Positions 36,653-47,017 of a stretch of DNA of 64,000 nucleotides are shown here, one piece after another. Position numbers and translations under genes: made by a program. How positions within the stretch are numbered: the first letter of the stretch is position 1; each line of letters starts with the position of its first letter. The stretch is from Ulota crispa (lineage: Eukaryota; Streptophyta; Bryopsida; Orthotrichales; Orthotrichaceae), in NCBI GenBank assembly GCA_963920765.1, contig OY987244.1:126501-190500 (forward strand), in the 5' to 3' direction. Under the pieces are notes generated by a model, which had not been told where the DNA came from, did no database searches, and was given only the letters and a program-made list of their open reading frames with translations.

Positions 36653-37052
36653 TAAGGTAGGCGCATCCATCCCCGTCATGTCCCCATGGGTGTTAGTTGA
36701 CATTGTCAAGGACTAACAAATATAAATCATATGGTTATGGGTACTTAAGTGATAGTTATGGGTGACAAAGTGATGGTTGTGGGTGACTTGCATGACGGTT
36801 TTGAGGACCCATCTCACTATTTAAGAACCAACAAGCCTTGTTTTTAGCATCTCTTACACATGGTTCTTACAATTTCAATGATTTTGGACTTTGAAAAATC
36901 TTTGTGAACAAATGCTTGCAATTGGAACCCTGAAATTGATGCCAATATTTTTGGTTTCCATTTCCTAACTTATAATATTCTTTTCAAAGTTAGTCAATTG
37001 CTTTACCTACTCCAAAACTCTTATTTCCACGCTTATGGGTGCACCTACCTTA
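36653..37052. mobile_element. AGGTAGG-family MITE, copy D with different interior
   Basis: TA-flanked termini AAGGTAGGCGCATCCAT (left) and inverse of AAGGTAGGTGCACCCATAAG (right). The 400-base interior differs from copies A-C, with repeated GGTTATGGGT-type words, so only the ends are shared. Its mirror is 55649-56048. Confidence 0.68.
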
Positions 37053-38427
37053 CTGAAAAGTGAATTCTCCTTGAAATTCCATGAACTCAATATTCATTAA
37101 AAAGGGAAAAAGTGACATTTTGGGACTTTTGAATTTTATGTTTTCTAAAGAGTATCCAATGAATAATCTTTAAAAAAAGTAAAATCCAAAAGTCCCAAAA
37201 TGTCATTTATTCCCTTTTATTTTTATTTTATTTATTTTATTTTTTATTTTTTTATTTTTTTATGAATATCGTGATCATGTTCATTATAAGAAACGTCTCA
37301 AAATCTTTGGTGACGTTCTTTTGGATTATATGTCCCTAATAACTTTAAAAGGTTTTGAATTTTATTCTTAGTTATATTTTAAAGACCTTGAATTGCTTCA
37401 ATTTAATGTCTTCACTTTTAGAAAATTTGTTAAAGTAAACCAAAAGGTAACTCAATAAATTTTGGCTTGTACGAGGTATTTGTTATTTGTATCCATGATT
37501 TAAGTAGAACTACATTGGAATGAACAGTTTTCAATAATTATCGTGCCTATTGTTTTAGAGATTCATGTCATTGTTTACTCCCTCCATCCCATTATAAAAA
37601 GCTCCAACAAACTTCTCCATGAGGAATTCACTGTATTTTTTATATTTTTTCTACTGACACATACAATCCAAAATAAGTAATTCATCTGCCAAGTGTACGC
37701 AAATTCTCCATGTTAAAAGCCGCATGTTGAGCAACTAGATTTCATGCTAAAAATATCATATTTGTACATAGTTTGTAAATGCTACCAGTTCCTCATTATT
37801 TTAGTCTTTGTACTAATGACACATGCATTCTAGAATCAATATACCATCTACCAAATGTATGCAAAATCTCCAGCTCTGATGTTGCCGTTTGGGCACCCAA
37901 ATTCCATGCAAAAAGTACCATATTTGTACATGTTGCTAGCTCCCCATTATTGATAATTTAAAAATTAGTAGCAACAATGGTGCCTCATATGGGCAAGGCC
38001 AAGCTTGTTAGGAGAGGAATGCTCTCTAATTTCTTAACTTGCCCCCATGAGATCATTGAACATGACAAACGCTTTCTCAACAATTGAAATTAACAAAAGA
38101 GAGCTTTTTAATGGGACAAGAACTATGCCTAATTTGGAGCTTTAATGGAAGAGAGGAAATACATTTTATTCAAAACCAAATATATTTTTCATCTAAAAAA
38201 GACCAAGTATTAAAAAAATAGGTACTACAAAATCACATAAAATGATGCAATTAACATGGGTACCATAGAGCTTCATAGGCTAAATCAAATGACAAGTGCA
38301 ATGCATATCATTGGTATTTTTTTGGCTTTAATTTTATCAACTGTTGTCCTTGTTTATACGTCACATAATTTTAGAACAAAAAAACCTAAAATTAATCTTT
38401 TCTCCAAAATTGGCAACAATTCATCTA
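37053..38427. other. AT-rich spacer, no gene
   Basis: A single Stowaway-like terminus TACTCCCTCCATCCCATT begins at 37576, but no matching second end is visible. A T-rich run lies at 37215-37262, and the words TTTTGGGACTTTTG are repeated inverted on either side of ~37110-37205. No coding frame is supported. Confidence 0.45.
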
Positions 38428-38695
38428 TCTATATCTATAAAAGAATCCCAAGACCCCATTTTGGATGAAAAGTAAAGAGTTTGAGTGCAACTATGAGTTG
38501 CATTCCATGCAAGTAAGTTGCGCCTTTCACATTTTCTTTATTTAACAAATTGCACCTTTTACGTTTTCTATTGTTGCACCTTTTACATTTTCTTTAGTTA
38601 ATAAAAACAAATAGCTCCATGATTTATGTTGAATAATTTGTTTATTGCAAGGACATTTTTGTTGCTGCCACTGGTACAACGGGTACATAAACTAG
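38428..38695 (+). mobile_element. Helitron-like short element H2
   Basis: It starts TCTATATCTATAAAAGAATC after an A and ends CTAG (38692-38695) followed by T, preceded by TGGTACAACGGGTACATAAA. It is 268 bases, non-coding, and its body resembles both ends of H1. The next element starts at the very next base. It is mirrored at 54006-54273, and 38505-38695 recurs at 51139-51329. Confidence 0.55.
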
Positions 38696-39335
38696 TCTAT
38701 ATCTATAAAAGAATCCCATGGGCTATTTTGGATTAAAAGTAAATTAAAGCAAAGTAAAGGTAGAGTTTGACAAATCACTAGAAGTTTCACCACTCATTGC
38801 AAGGAGGATGTCCACTTGGGGTATCACTTCTTGGACACATTAATTAGATTATTTTTGTTTAAAACATCCTAAGTTTTTTTAAGTTGTTCATTTTGATCAA
38901 GTAAAAATATCCTAAAATGGGAGAGAATAAGTCATTTGGCTCAATGTAATCAAGATGTACATGTCTAAAGAATTTTGTTAAAAACTTTAAGTTTTCTGGA
39001 TCCATTTGTGGGTGTCAAAAAAAATTCCCAAATGTGCAGATTTACAAGCATTAGAGTGCACAATTCATTAAGTTTTTATTGAAAAATTACATTATTTTGT
39101 ACTCTACACAATCAAATGTAGGTCATATTCAAAAGTGGTATCAAAATAAATTTGTTTGATATTCCAAATGCTTGATTTTGGGAAGTTTTGGTAAGTAAGA
39201 CAGAACTTACTTTTTCAACTAGAAAATGAAATAAAATTACTTAAAATTTTTTGATTGTTATCAAAAAAAAATTCTTGATATGCCATAATTGTAGAAAACT
39301 AAAATTACATTTGGTGAAGTCTTACTTTATTCTAA

Positions 39336-40613
39336 TTAACCCCTTAAGGACCTAGCACAATTTTTCTCTAAAAATACTAAAAATTGCAATTTCTAGTGTT
39401 TTGATTCCAAAAGCAACTTTTTTCAAAAAATCTCAAATTCAGCCATAAAGACCTTGTAGAAAACTTATTCAAGAACATACCTTGAAAATTTTGTGAAGTT
39501 TGACTCTACGGATTGAGAGATATGATCATCTAAAGTTAGTACATAAAGTTTTTTTACCTCTGCCCAAAAATTTCAGATGCCTTTGACCACATGTGGCAAA
39601 CAATTTTTGCATTAAGGGTGCTAAAGAGTTTTTTCTAGCATACTCTAAATCATATTAGGCACATTTCCTCAAGTTTTCATGACCAATAAAGACATGGAAC
39701 ATTCCTTTCTTGGCCTTGCATTGCAAACATATGCTTGAAATTCACACTACATTGGAAATTTTGGCAAACCAAACTTCCAAAAGATAATTTTGAAATAGGA
39801 AAATCCGAATGGTAGATTGAAAGACTTTACCTTCAATGACAACCACACAAAAAAAAAAGTAAAAAAACCCAAATCTCTAAAAGTTATTGTATATCAAATA
39901 TTACTAGAATTATAAAATACATAAATGCCTTAAGCACACACAAGTAAAGGGGCCCATTATGTTCTCATTGTGTTCCCAATATGTTCCCAAAATTGGGAAC
40001 TCACTCTTCACTAAAAAAAAACTTCCTTTTTATTTTAAAATTTTCAATTTTTGGAAGCCCACATGCAATACTAATAACTCATTATAAAAATAGTTAAAAA
40101 CAGATTCTTCAAACATATTAAAAAAAAAAAAAAAAAAAAAAAAACCCAAGAGGCCAACCCCCAAGGCCAGCTTTGCAAGGCCAGCTCCAAGGGCCAGTTT
40201 TCTGGGGCCAACCTTGCAAAGCCGGCCCTCCCCCACGGTTTTATTTTTTTATTTTTATTTTTATTTTTTGTCATATTCATTTTTTAAATTCTAACTTTGG
40301 TCCCTCTAAAGTGGCACCCATTGTACAACCCCCTGCCCCTTTTCTTGGCAAAGTTGCCCACTTTGCTTGCCCCTCTCAAAAGTCAAAGAATTTTGGTATG
40401 CCCAAGCTGCCCTTAAACTAAAATTCCCATGTTTATCCTTGTAATTTCTAAATCGTAAATCGGAATACAATAAAGTTTGTTCTCCCACATAGCCCTTGTA
40501 AAACTCTACATCACGTAAAAAAATTATAGGATTTGGTGAAAAACTGTAGTAGCTTGACCCTACCCAAAACCCCATTTGTCCCTCGTAAGGACAAGTGGTC
40601 CTTTAGGGATTAA
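39336..40613. mobile_element. TTAA-flanked element nested in H3, 1,278 bases
   Basis: The left end is TTAACCCCTTAAGGACC. The right end in reverse complement is TTAATCCCTAAAGGACC, with two mismatches in 17. The right terminal region (GACAAGTGGTCC) relates to the ends at 2668, 26767 and 29087. It has no coding capacity. Its direct copy is 51969-53246. Confidence 0.65.
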
Positions 40614-40811
40614 AAACTAGATGTGTTTGACACACCAACACATAGTGAAATTGTAGGTAAGACAGCTTTTTTGGGTACCCCAACCAGACTGTCACCGTGC
40701 AAGTTATACCACAACACTTTATTTTATCCCCATACAACACTATCTTTTATTTGCTTCACCAGAAGTTAACAACAAGTCATTGGCAGTTGCACAACAACTT
40801 TCTCTCAACTT

Positions 40812-41070
40812 AAGGGGGCACAGGTATAGGGGTACGGGGATAGGAGGCATGAGGATAGGGGCACAGGGATAAGGAGCATGAGGATAGGGGCACAGGGATA
40901 AGGGGCATGAGGATAGGGGCACAAGGCATAAGGGGCACATGGATAGGGGGTACAAGAATAGGGGGCATAAAGATGGGGGCTATGGAGATAGGGGGCACAA
41001 GAATAGGGAGGCACAAGAATAGTGGGCACATAGATAGGAGGCATGAGGATAGGAGGGTATGGGGATAACA
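40812..41070. repeat. 15-base G-rich minisatellite in H3, left copy
   Basis: Tandem degenerate units GGGGCACAGGGATAA / GGGGCATGAGGATAG recur every ~15 bases. The minus strand reads as overlapping PHAPYPCAP-like repeats in several frames, which reflects a period divisible by three rather than a gene. The same array is at 53445-53703 and a related one is at 24930-25140. Confidence 0.85.
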
Positions 41071-41088
41071 TTGCTATTGCATGATTTT

Positions 41089-41630
41089 AGAAAGAGACAC
41101 GCTTGGGCCAGGAGCAGGAAGTTGTATGGCTGCCTCCCGCAATAGCCTTGCAAACAAAACCTTGCCTTGTGAAGTTTGGGCATGATGGTGAATTCTCACG
41201 TCACTGGGAATGCCTGGCGCAACAAAGGCTTGAACGTTCACCGCGCCGGTTACTCTTGGGGTGGCCGTTTGGTGAGCTGGGACTTTGGACGCCAGGAAAT
41301 TGGTCATTGTCAACACATAACACCTCGTTGAACTCGACGTCCTCGCTCTCATCCGCAATAAGGACCGCGTTTGTCTCGTCGATAACTGTAGTGATGCCGG
41401 CTTTAATTCCACGGACAGAGAAGTTGACTGACCGTTGCTCCGCAGGAAGCAACAGACCATCTTCGCCAACTTGATCACGGGTCCACTCCGCATCTCCTTC
41501 TACCGTGCTGACTGCGTCGGCTGCGAGAGACCGAATCGTCTCTCTCCGGGCATACAACGGTTGACGACGCGAACAGTCTCGGCATGCAACTATATACACA
41601 CGAGGTAAAGAAGTAGAGTATATACATTGG
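41089..41630 (-). other. Start of fungal block; possible partial gene cut at the junction
   Basis: Composition changes abruptly at 41089 from AT-rich plant repeat to roughly balanced GC. Two overlapping minus-strand frames (41201-41599 without an ATG, and 41074-41493 running across the junction) look partly protein-like, but neither is complete and no family is recognised. A gene truncated at the junction is possible. Confidence 0.3.
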
Positions 41631-41998
41631 ATGAATAGATGCTCGGAAATGCGGCGTAACTATGGGCCTTATATGCTAATTATTGAGACAGACGACCACG
41701 TGAACAGGATTATCAATGTTTTGGAAGAGTTGTTCGGTCCTGGCTTTGTATATGAGCTTGCTGATATCTCCCAGACAAGGCAATGCTCTTACTCATTTGT
41801 GGTACATGCAGCGACAGCAAACAAACCATCGTGCCGATCGAAGAGATGTACGATTATCAAGCAACCGTCATAGTTTCCCGGCGCTTTGCTTTCAGAGTTG
41901 GTATATTTCACGCTCCCGGGCTCCCAAAGGGGCCCACGTTCTTTGTTCTTCGAAACGATCTTCTATTCTTGGAATTCACGAATGAGGTCTTTCCATAA
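41631..41998 (+). CDS. Possible small fungal gene, structure uncertain
   Basis: An ATG at 41631 opens a frame starting MNRCSEMRRNYGPYMLIIE and ending at 41873. A second overlapping frame contains LPKGPTFFVLRNDLLFLEF and ends at 41998. A fungal-like branch site and acceptor (CTGATATCTCCCAG, ending ~41775) could join them, but no donor gives a clearly correct short intron. No domain is recognised. Confidence 0.25.
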
Positions 41999-42137
41999 TG
42001 GCATTGTGTTAGTGGTGCTGCCTCCAAGTCACATACGGTTGAGATCCATAATGTAAAAAATTTGAAAATGGAATTCCCTTTGTGTATAATACACAACCTC
42101 AACTCCCGTCAAACGAAAGAAGCACACCGCCGCGACG

Positions 42138-42740
42138 ATGTTGCATAAAGAAATGGCACAGCTCACTTTGAGCGAGACGGCGAACATGACATGTAATCAA
42201 CAATCCCAAGGACCGACGGCAGATCAAGGTCTTGTTCAGCAAGAAATGCCACAGCCGAGTATGAACGAGACGCAGAACCAGTCCGTCAATGTCCGATCTC
42301 GTCGACAAGCACACCAATCTACAACAGAGCCACACTTCACACAACAGGAGATTGATACACTAGTAGCGCAAACGCAAGACGTCAAAGCCAGAGTTACAAT
42401 AGCGGAGCAACGAACACTCGAGTTGAAAGGCGCTATTCGCGTAGCTTTCAACCTCAGCTTCGACCTCGAAGTCTGGGAACAAATACCGATCGATGAACAA
42501 ATGGAGTTTGGGAAGCTCGAACGTGCAGTCAGTGGGAACGACAGCTGGTTCTCGATCCTGAATCCTATGATTGCAACGTTACCCGGGCTCCTGGAGATGA
42601 GAGACTTTGGGACCGTCGAAGCCAAATTGTGGATGATCGAGCCCTGTCTGCCCAAAGTGGAGGAGAATGTACTGATGGTGGTCAAGAAGTTGGAGGAGCG
42701 TGCTTTGGCGAAGCGGGTTTGTGAGATGAGTCTGGAGTGA
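42138..42740 (+). CDS. Fungal hypothetical protein, 200 residues
   Basis: An intact ATG-to-TGA frame. Residues 1-65 are Gln/Ser/Thr-rich and probably disordered. Residues ~67-105 (TQQEIDTLVAQTQDVKARVT onward) look like a short coiled coil. Residues ~105-200 form a folded-looking segment with many aliphatic and acidic residues. I recognise no family. It lies upstream of, and on the same strand as, the glycosyltransferase gene. Codon choice and GC match the neighbouring fungal genes rather than the plant flanks. Confidence 0.55.
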   Translation: MLHKEMAQLTLSETANMTCNQQSQGPTADQGLVQQEMPQPSMNETQNQSVNVRSRRQAHQSTTEPHFTQQEIDTLVAQTQDVKARVTIAEQRTLELKGAIRVAFNLSFDLEVWEQIPIDEQMEFGKLERAVSGNDSWFSILNPMIATLPGLLEMRDFGTVEAKLWMIEPCLPKVEENVLMVVKKLEERALAKRVCEMSLE

Positions 42741-43115
42741 AGAGTCTAGAGTGAAGAAGTTATGCAAAGAGTCATGCTAGTTCGTGACTGAATCAAATCC
42801 ATGTTCAGATATGATACGTACGTCCGGTCAATTGTAATCCAAGTCGTCTTCGGACATCCTGATGATCGTAAAGCGTGTGCACGTTTAACATAAAACAGGC
42901 TGCTTCAAATAGAATATTGCGATCTCAAATCAAGCATCTTTTGTTCCGGGAAGTCTTGAGACGTGAGGAAGTGAGGTCGTCGTCGAGATCTGAACGTGAG
43001 GGGGTTCATTATTGTGTGGCCTGAGGCCAGCCATCTCCTGACTCCACCTCGACTTCAACATCAGCAATGCCCAGATTGGTCTCCAGCAACCCCCTCTTCT
43101 GCGCCTTTGCGCGCA

Positions 43116-44488
43116 ATGCGATTTCCTAGCGGTGTTTTGAATCGCCGCTTATCGAAGTCACCAACGACTGTGGCTCTCGCGGCGTTCGCTCTCTTCTACT
43201 TCTGCGGAATCTTGTTTGTTCGGCATATATCATGGCGAGACCCTGGATCCTGGTTTTTCAATCCCATAACGGCTTATGAACCTCGATACTCGAGTATAAG
43301 ACTGCTACAGGCCGAGGAATATCTAGCAAATGCGTCGAGTGAAGCGTTTGGGAGACATGGACGGCATAAAGAGAAAGACCCCGAGATGTGCGTAGGGTTG
43401 GTTTCGATCGCAAGAGTCGGAGCACGTTATTTGCACACTGCGGTTGCCTCCCTAGTGGAAGGTTTGACGATGGAGGAAAGAGATGCCATGCATTTGATCG
43501 TGTTTATACCGCATGTGGATCCGAGTATACATCCCGCATATCATGACCAGTGGATCATCAATCTTGCCGATCAACTGCTGTTGTATAATTTGACTGGAGA
43601 TGAGTTTGAGAAAGTCAAGGACTGGGAGGAAAAGAAGCATACTCGGTCGAAGATCATGTACGATTACCAGTATCTGATGAAGGCCTGTTACGAGACTCGG
43701 GCTCCGTATATTGCACTTCTTGAGGATGATACCTTAGCTATGGATGGATGGTTCCACCGTACGATACAGGGGATGAAAAATGCCGCGCAAAAGGCTGCCG
43801 TCGAAAATAAAAGGCGACAGGAAGGAGACTGTGAGTACTCAAATGGATGAATAAGTGTTTACATTGCGTTGACTGATGGCATTCAGTTCTCTATTTGCGC
43901 ATGTTCTATACCGAGGAATTCTTCGGCTGGAATCTGGAACACGCACCCATGCGAGCATTCTGGTGCACACTACTAATCACCGCAGTTGCAGTCTCGCTTC
44001 TTTGGTTGCGTTATAGCTTTCCAGATGTCAAAAGCGATCTTACAAACATCAGAATTGCAGTACTCTGCTGCATATGCATGCCACTCCTTATCATCCTATA
44101 CTTCTCCGCAGGCAAAGTCACAACACTACCCCATCCCAAGGGTGTGAACCAAATGAACAACTATGGCTGCTGCGCCCAAGGTCTCGTCTGGCCTCGACTT
44201 AAAGCCAAGGAGCTCATGGACTGGTACGAGAGGGACCATCCTTATGGTTTTGGTGACATGCTCATCGAAGAGTATGCGGACCGGCGTGGGGAGATGCGGT
44301 ATGCACTTACGCCTAGCGTAATCCAGCACATCGGGAGTACGAGTTCCAGAGGCGATGATTTCGGACCGGAAGCAAAGCATGGCCGCAATGTGGCGCAGAA
44401 GTTGTGGAACTTTGCGTTTGAGATGAACGACGCAGATGACTTGAGAAGAGAGCGTGAGAGGGTGATTGAGGAGACATGGCCAACTTGA
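43116..44488 (+). CDS. PGAP4-like GPI glycosyltransferase (fungal), 2 exons
   Basis: This resembles fungal relatives of PGAP4/TMEM246, a Golgi GPI-N-acetylgalactosamine transferase that modifies GPI anchors. Exon 1 is 43116-43830 and ends GAC-T at GTGAGT. Exon 2 is 43887-44488 after TTCAG. The 56-base intron is typical of filamentous fungi. The product is 438 residues. An N-terminal membrane segment lies at ~18-36. The glycosyltransferase core contains ALLEDDTLAMDGWF, with the acidic EDD motif at 203-205. Two further membrane segments at ~262-279 and ~293-312 interrupt the catalytic domain, as in PGAP4, and NYGCCAQGLVW follows. An upstream in-frame extension lacks ATG, so the start MRFPSG is chosen. 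Substrate specificity is inferred from architecture only. Confidence 0.75.
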
Positions 44489-45192
44489 ACAATCATCTTT
44501 TCTTGATTTGACTTGAAAATGCCGACCCAAGCCGGATTCGCACCCTGTTTGCCTGCTTATTCGGGTTTGCACAGATCATTTGGACCTCTGGATGGGTCAT
44601 CGAAAGTCGAGTGACACTCTGCAACGCCCGCGTGACCAGCGAAAGTCTGTACACCCCAGCATCTATGGCTATGCATATCCAACTGCAACCCTCCTCCGTG
44701 GAAACCATCACAGGAGCAATTGTGATGCAGCTCAACTTGGCTATCGATACGACCAAAACGACTCCAAACCTAAGAATATGCTAGGGTGCGTAGCACAAGA
44801 TATGCGTCCTCGTGAGTGAAGACCCGACGGGCAAGTTAGCATCTCGAAGGCGTGGATATGCTGCACTTGATTGCACCAGCTCCATGGACCTCAATGTGCA
44901 TGACTTTCCATGAATCTCATCTCCTCAGAATCTTTCAATTCACGCATGACGTGGCACGCTACCTGTTGTGAGTCTACAGTTCTCGGTCTTTGTTCTTTTT
45001 AAAAATGTCCTTGTACCTCGAATATCCTTTGATGCCATTTCTTTGTTCAGTACATTACCAAGGTTGAGTACACTAAGACTATATATTCCTTTCATTGTTA
45101 CTTTCTTTCTTCTCATACCTAAACGCTTCTTCGATCACGAGCTTCAAAAAACCCTCAAGATCTCAGAACCAAATCCAAGCAATCAAACAAGT
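44489..45192. other. Fungal intergenic region
   Basis: It separates two same-strand genes. The second half (44960-45190) has pyrimidine-rich stretches and a CAAGCAATCAAACAAGT-type leader before the next ATG, as in fungal promoters and 5' UTRs. No supported gene is seen. Confidence 0.4.
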
Positions 45193-45672
45193 ATGTCGGA
45201 GACACACCCAATCCGCATCTCGACCCTGTCGACCCACCGTCCCAGCCACACCCACCACGCGGTGCACCATGCAAGCCATGTTGCTACGCTCGCCACACAC
45301 ACATCCGCACCCCCCACAATACACGCGATCCCAACAAGCACACAGGCAGGTCCTACAGCTACTGGCTTCTCCTACCCCACCCCCTCGAGTTTCCCTCACA
45401 GCAGCACCATCATCATGGGACTCAGTCTCGGCATAGCATTCTGCCTCATCCTTCTCTTCGGAGCTGGAGCTGCGATCTTCATGCAGAGGCGATCCGCGAA
45501 ACGTAAGTACGAGGAGCGTGTTGTCCACAGCGTGTATGGGACTCCGGGGAGTGTTGTGGGGGATGGTGATGGCTCTACGGAGACAGAGAAGAAGCACAGG
45601 ACTTGGATGGGAAGGAAGATCGTTGCGCTTGTGCCCGGGAATGGGTACGCAGCCCGCGAGAGTGGTGTTTGA
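45193..45672 (+). CDS. Fungal single-pass membrane protein, Ser/Thr/Pro-rich ectodomain
   Basis: 160 residues from MSETHPIRIS. Residues 1-~73 are rich in Ser, Thr, Pro and His, with no cysteine-rich domain. One membrane helix follows at ~76-98 (MGLSLGIAFCLILLFGAGAA), then a basic QRRSAKRKYEERVV stop-transfer stretch and a short cytoplasmic tail. Many ascomycetes have such small mucin-like membrane proteins of unknown role. A longer in-frame extension upstream lacks ATG. There is no classical signal peptide. Confidence 0.55.
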   Translation: MSETHPIRISTLSTHRPSHTHHAVHHASHVATLATHTSAPPTIHAIPTSTQAGPTATGFSYPTPSSFPHSSTIIMGLSLGIAFCLILLFGAGAAIFMQRRSAKRKYEERVVHSVYGTPGSVVGDGDGSTETEKKHRTWMGRKIVALVPGNGYAARESGV

Positions 45673-45839
45673 AGTAGCGATGTAGAGAGTTCGTGCTATT
45701 AGCGGGTTCGTAGAGATCTAGACAATTCATGAATGTCCCCTTTCCATACTCATTAAATTCGGAGGCGGTGTGGATTCTCGTCACCTCTGACCATGTTAGG
45801 TGAACCTGTCAAAACGTTGAGTATCCATCGTCTACGCTA

Positions 45840-46628
45840 TCAGCATGGATCCAATGGTGAACGGCCGCCTGCTCCATAATGCCCATGCACTACTTCGACC
45901 TTTTCCTCTTCACTAGGCATATCATCATCCCAGAACCTCCATGAGGGTTGAGGGGTCAACCTCTTGTAGTCATTCAAGCTCATGTTTCCAACTCCTCCAC
46001 TCGTGGCCATGACTTCGGCAAGCGCCTTATCGAACTGTCCCATCAGCCGGGTCGTTCTTTTTGTAAATTGTGGACTTATCTCGCGATTGCTGCGATGATA
46101 CCGCACTATGCTGTAAGAGTTGGTTCGCTTATCAAGTTCGACATTAAAGCACCAATTCTCTTCGTGATTTTTCACCCGAAACTGTAGTTTGCGCAGCATT
46201 GGATATGCAAATTCGGGCAACATGGTCACCATTTCGTAAGTTGGCGTCCTCTTGATTTGAGAGTACCCATACCATTTGACAATGCGAAATCGGATTGGGA
46301 AACGAGCACCCGCGTACCAACATTGTATTGCCTCTTCTCTAATGCTGTGAGAGACTAGCGTGATCGGGGGCGGCCTAGAGTGTTCGTCGTAAAGAACAAG
46401 CTCGTAAATGTTCAAGCGAATCTCAGTTGGGAGGCTGAGCAAGTGAGTTCGCCCATACGAAACGGTGATCCCGTCAGTCTCGACTAACTTCAGTTTGTTG
46501 TACCCATTGAATTTGCTCAAAGGGTTCTCGAATGCTTTGGGCGTGGGCTGCTCCACTGCTTTGAGCATACTATCTATATCGAAGGGTTCCAGCGGCTCCA
46601 GCTCTTTGAGCGAGAAGAAATCATCCAT
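45840..46628 (-). CDS. Fungal F-box/2EXR-like protein
   Basis: 262 residues from MDDFFSLKEL, without introns. Residues 63-105 read LLSLPTEIRLNIYELVLYDE followed by PPPITLVSHSIREEA and a nearby CWY. This is the pattern of the large ascomycete group of F-box-like/2EXR proteins. The middle part (~108-185) has several aromatic beta-like segments, and the C-terminus is disordered. It is convergent with the preceding membrane-protein gene, with ~170 bases between stop codons. No specific function can be assigned. Confidence 0.7.
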   Translation of the reverse strand: MDDFFSLKELEPLEPFDIDSMLKAVEQPTPKAFENPLSKFNGYNKLKLVETDGITVSYGRTHLLSLPTEIRLNIYELVLYDEHSRPPPITLVSHSIREEAIQCWYAGARFPIRFRIVKWYGYSQIKRTPTYEMVTMLPEFAYPMLRKLQFRVKNHEENWCFNVELDKRTNSYSIVRYHRSNREISPQFTKRTTRLMGQFDKALAEVMATSGGVGNMSLNDYKRLTPQPSWRFWDDDMPSEEEKVEVVHGHYGAGGRSPLDPC

Positions 46629-47017
46629 CCTTGGATATTTGAAGATGAAGAAGGTATGAGTGGTTTTGAGATGAAAGAACGTGTCTGAAATCCAGAATTA
46701 TTTGATGAGTTTATTGTTCTTTTTGATACTCTTCATATATGTGCGTTGGGCATACTCAGCCCACCGATGTTACGGCGAAGCATAGGCAACCTCAGGCTGC
46801 AATGAATTCCCTGTCTCCTGGGGCAGGGTACGGAGGCTAGTTACCACAATTGGGATTGTTCCAGTTTATTGACACTCATCTATCTGTACAAGAATTTAAT
46901 GATCGTTGTGGCGCTCTTGGGTATCTCATAAAACATATGTAAACGGCGATAAAACGCCGCAACTCCATCGCTTGACCCAATGAAACCAGCTACTCATCTT
47001 TACAAATCTGTACATAT
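46629..47017. other. Fungal intergenic region
   Basis: Holds the promoter of the minus-strand F-box-like gene and the 3' end of the 1,031-residue gene. No other gene is seen. Confidence 0.4.

Larger units (their letters stand above)
30016..38756 (+). repeat. Left arm of an 8,741-base inverted repeat
   Basis: Each position x in this arm pairs with 92701-x in the arm 53945-62685. Every landmark I compared, including homopolymers near 30180 and the T-rich stretch at 37210-37260, agrees without net indel. The only mismatch noticed is at 38725/53976, within the last ~60 bases, which are the 5' end of a Helitron-like element. Both arms carry psaD and the same set of MITEs. Identity at this level in introns and transposons means a very recent duplication or an assembly artefact. 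Confidence 0.95.
38505..41088 (+). repeat. Direct repeat, partner at 51139-53721
   Basis: The segment recurs in the same orientation with offset 12634, changing to 12633 after loss of one A in the AAAA of TATAAAAGAATCCC near 51342. I noticed no other difference. The left copy ends at fungal DNA, and the right copy begins at the N gap and continues past the break point into the rest of the element. Confidence 0.93.
38696..41088 (+). mobile_element. Helitron-like element H3, left copy, 3' end missing
   Basis: It starts TCTATATCTATAAAAGAATC directly after the CTAG of H2. The copy at 51330-53776 shows the complete form, and this copy stops ~55 bases before the 3' terminus at a T-run where fungal sequence begins. 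The interior contains a nested TTAA element (39336-40613), a 24-base A-run at ~40120, GGCC-rich words and the 15-base minisatellite. No Rep/helicase frame is present. Confidence 0.55.

Noticed and set aside
37576..37600. Stowaway-like terminus TACTCCCTCCATCCC
   Set aside because: No matching inverted terminus followed by TA was found within 400 bases on either side, so no element is called.
41074..41493. 139-codon minus frame crossing the plant/fungus junction
   Set aside because: Its last residues come from plant transposon DNA, so it is at best a truncated fungal frame. It is noted only as a possible partial gene.
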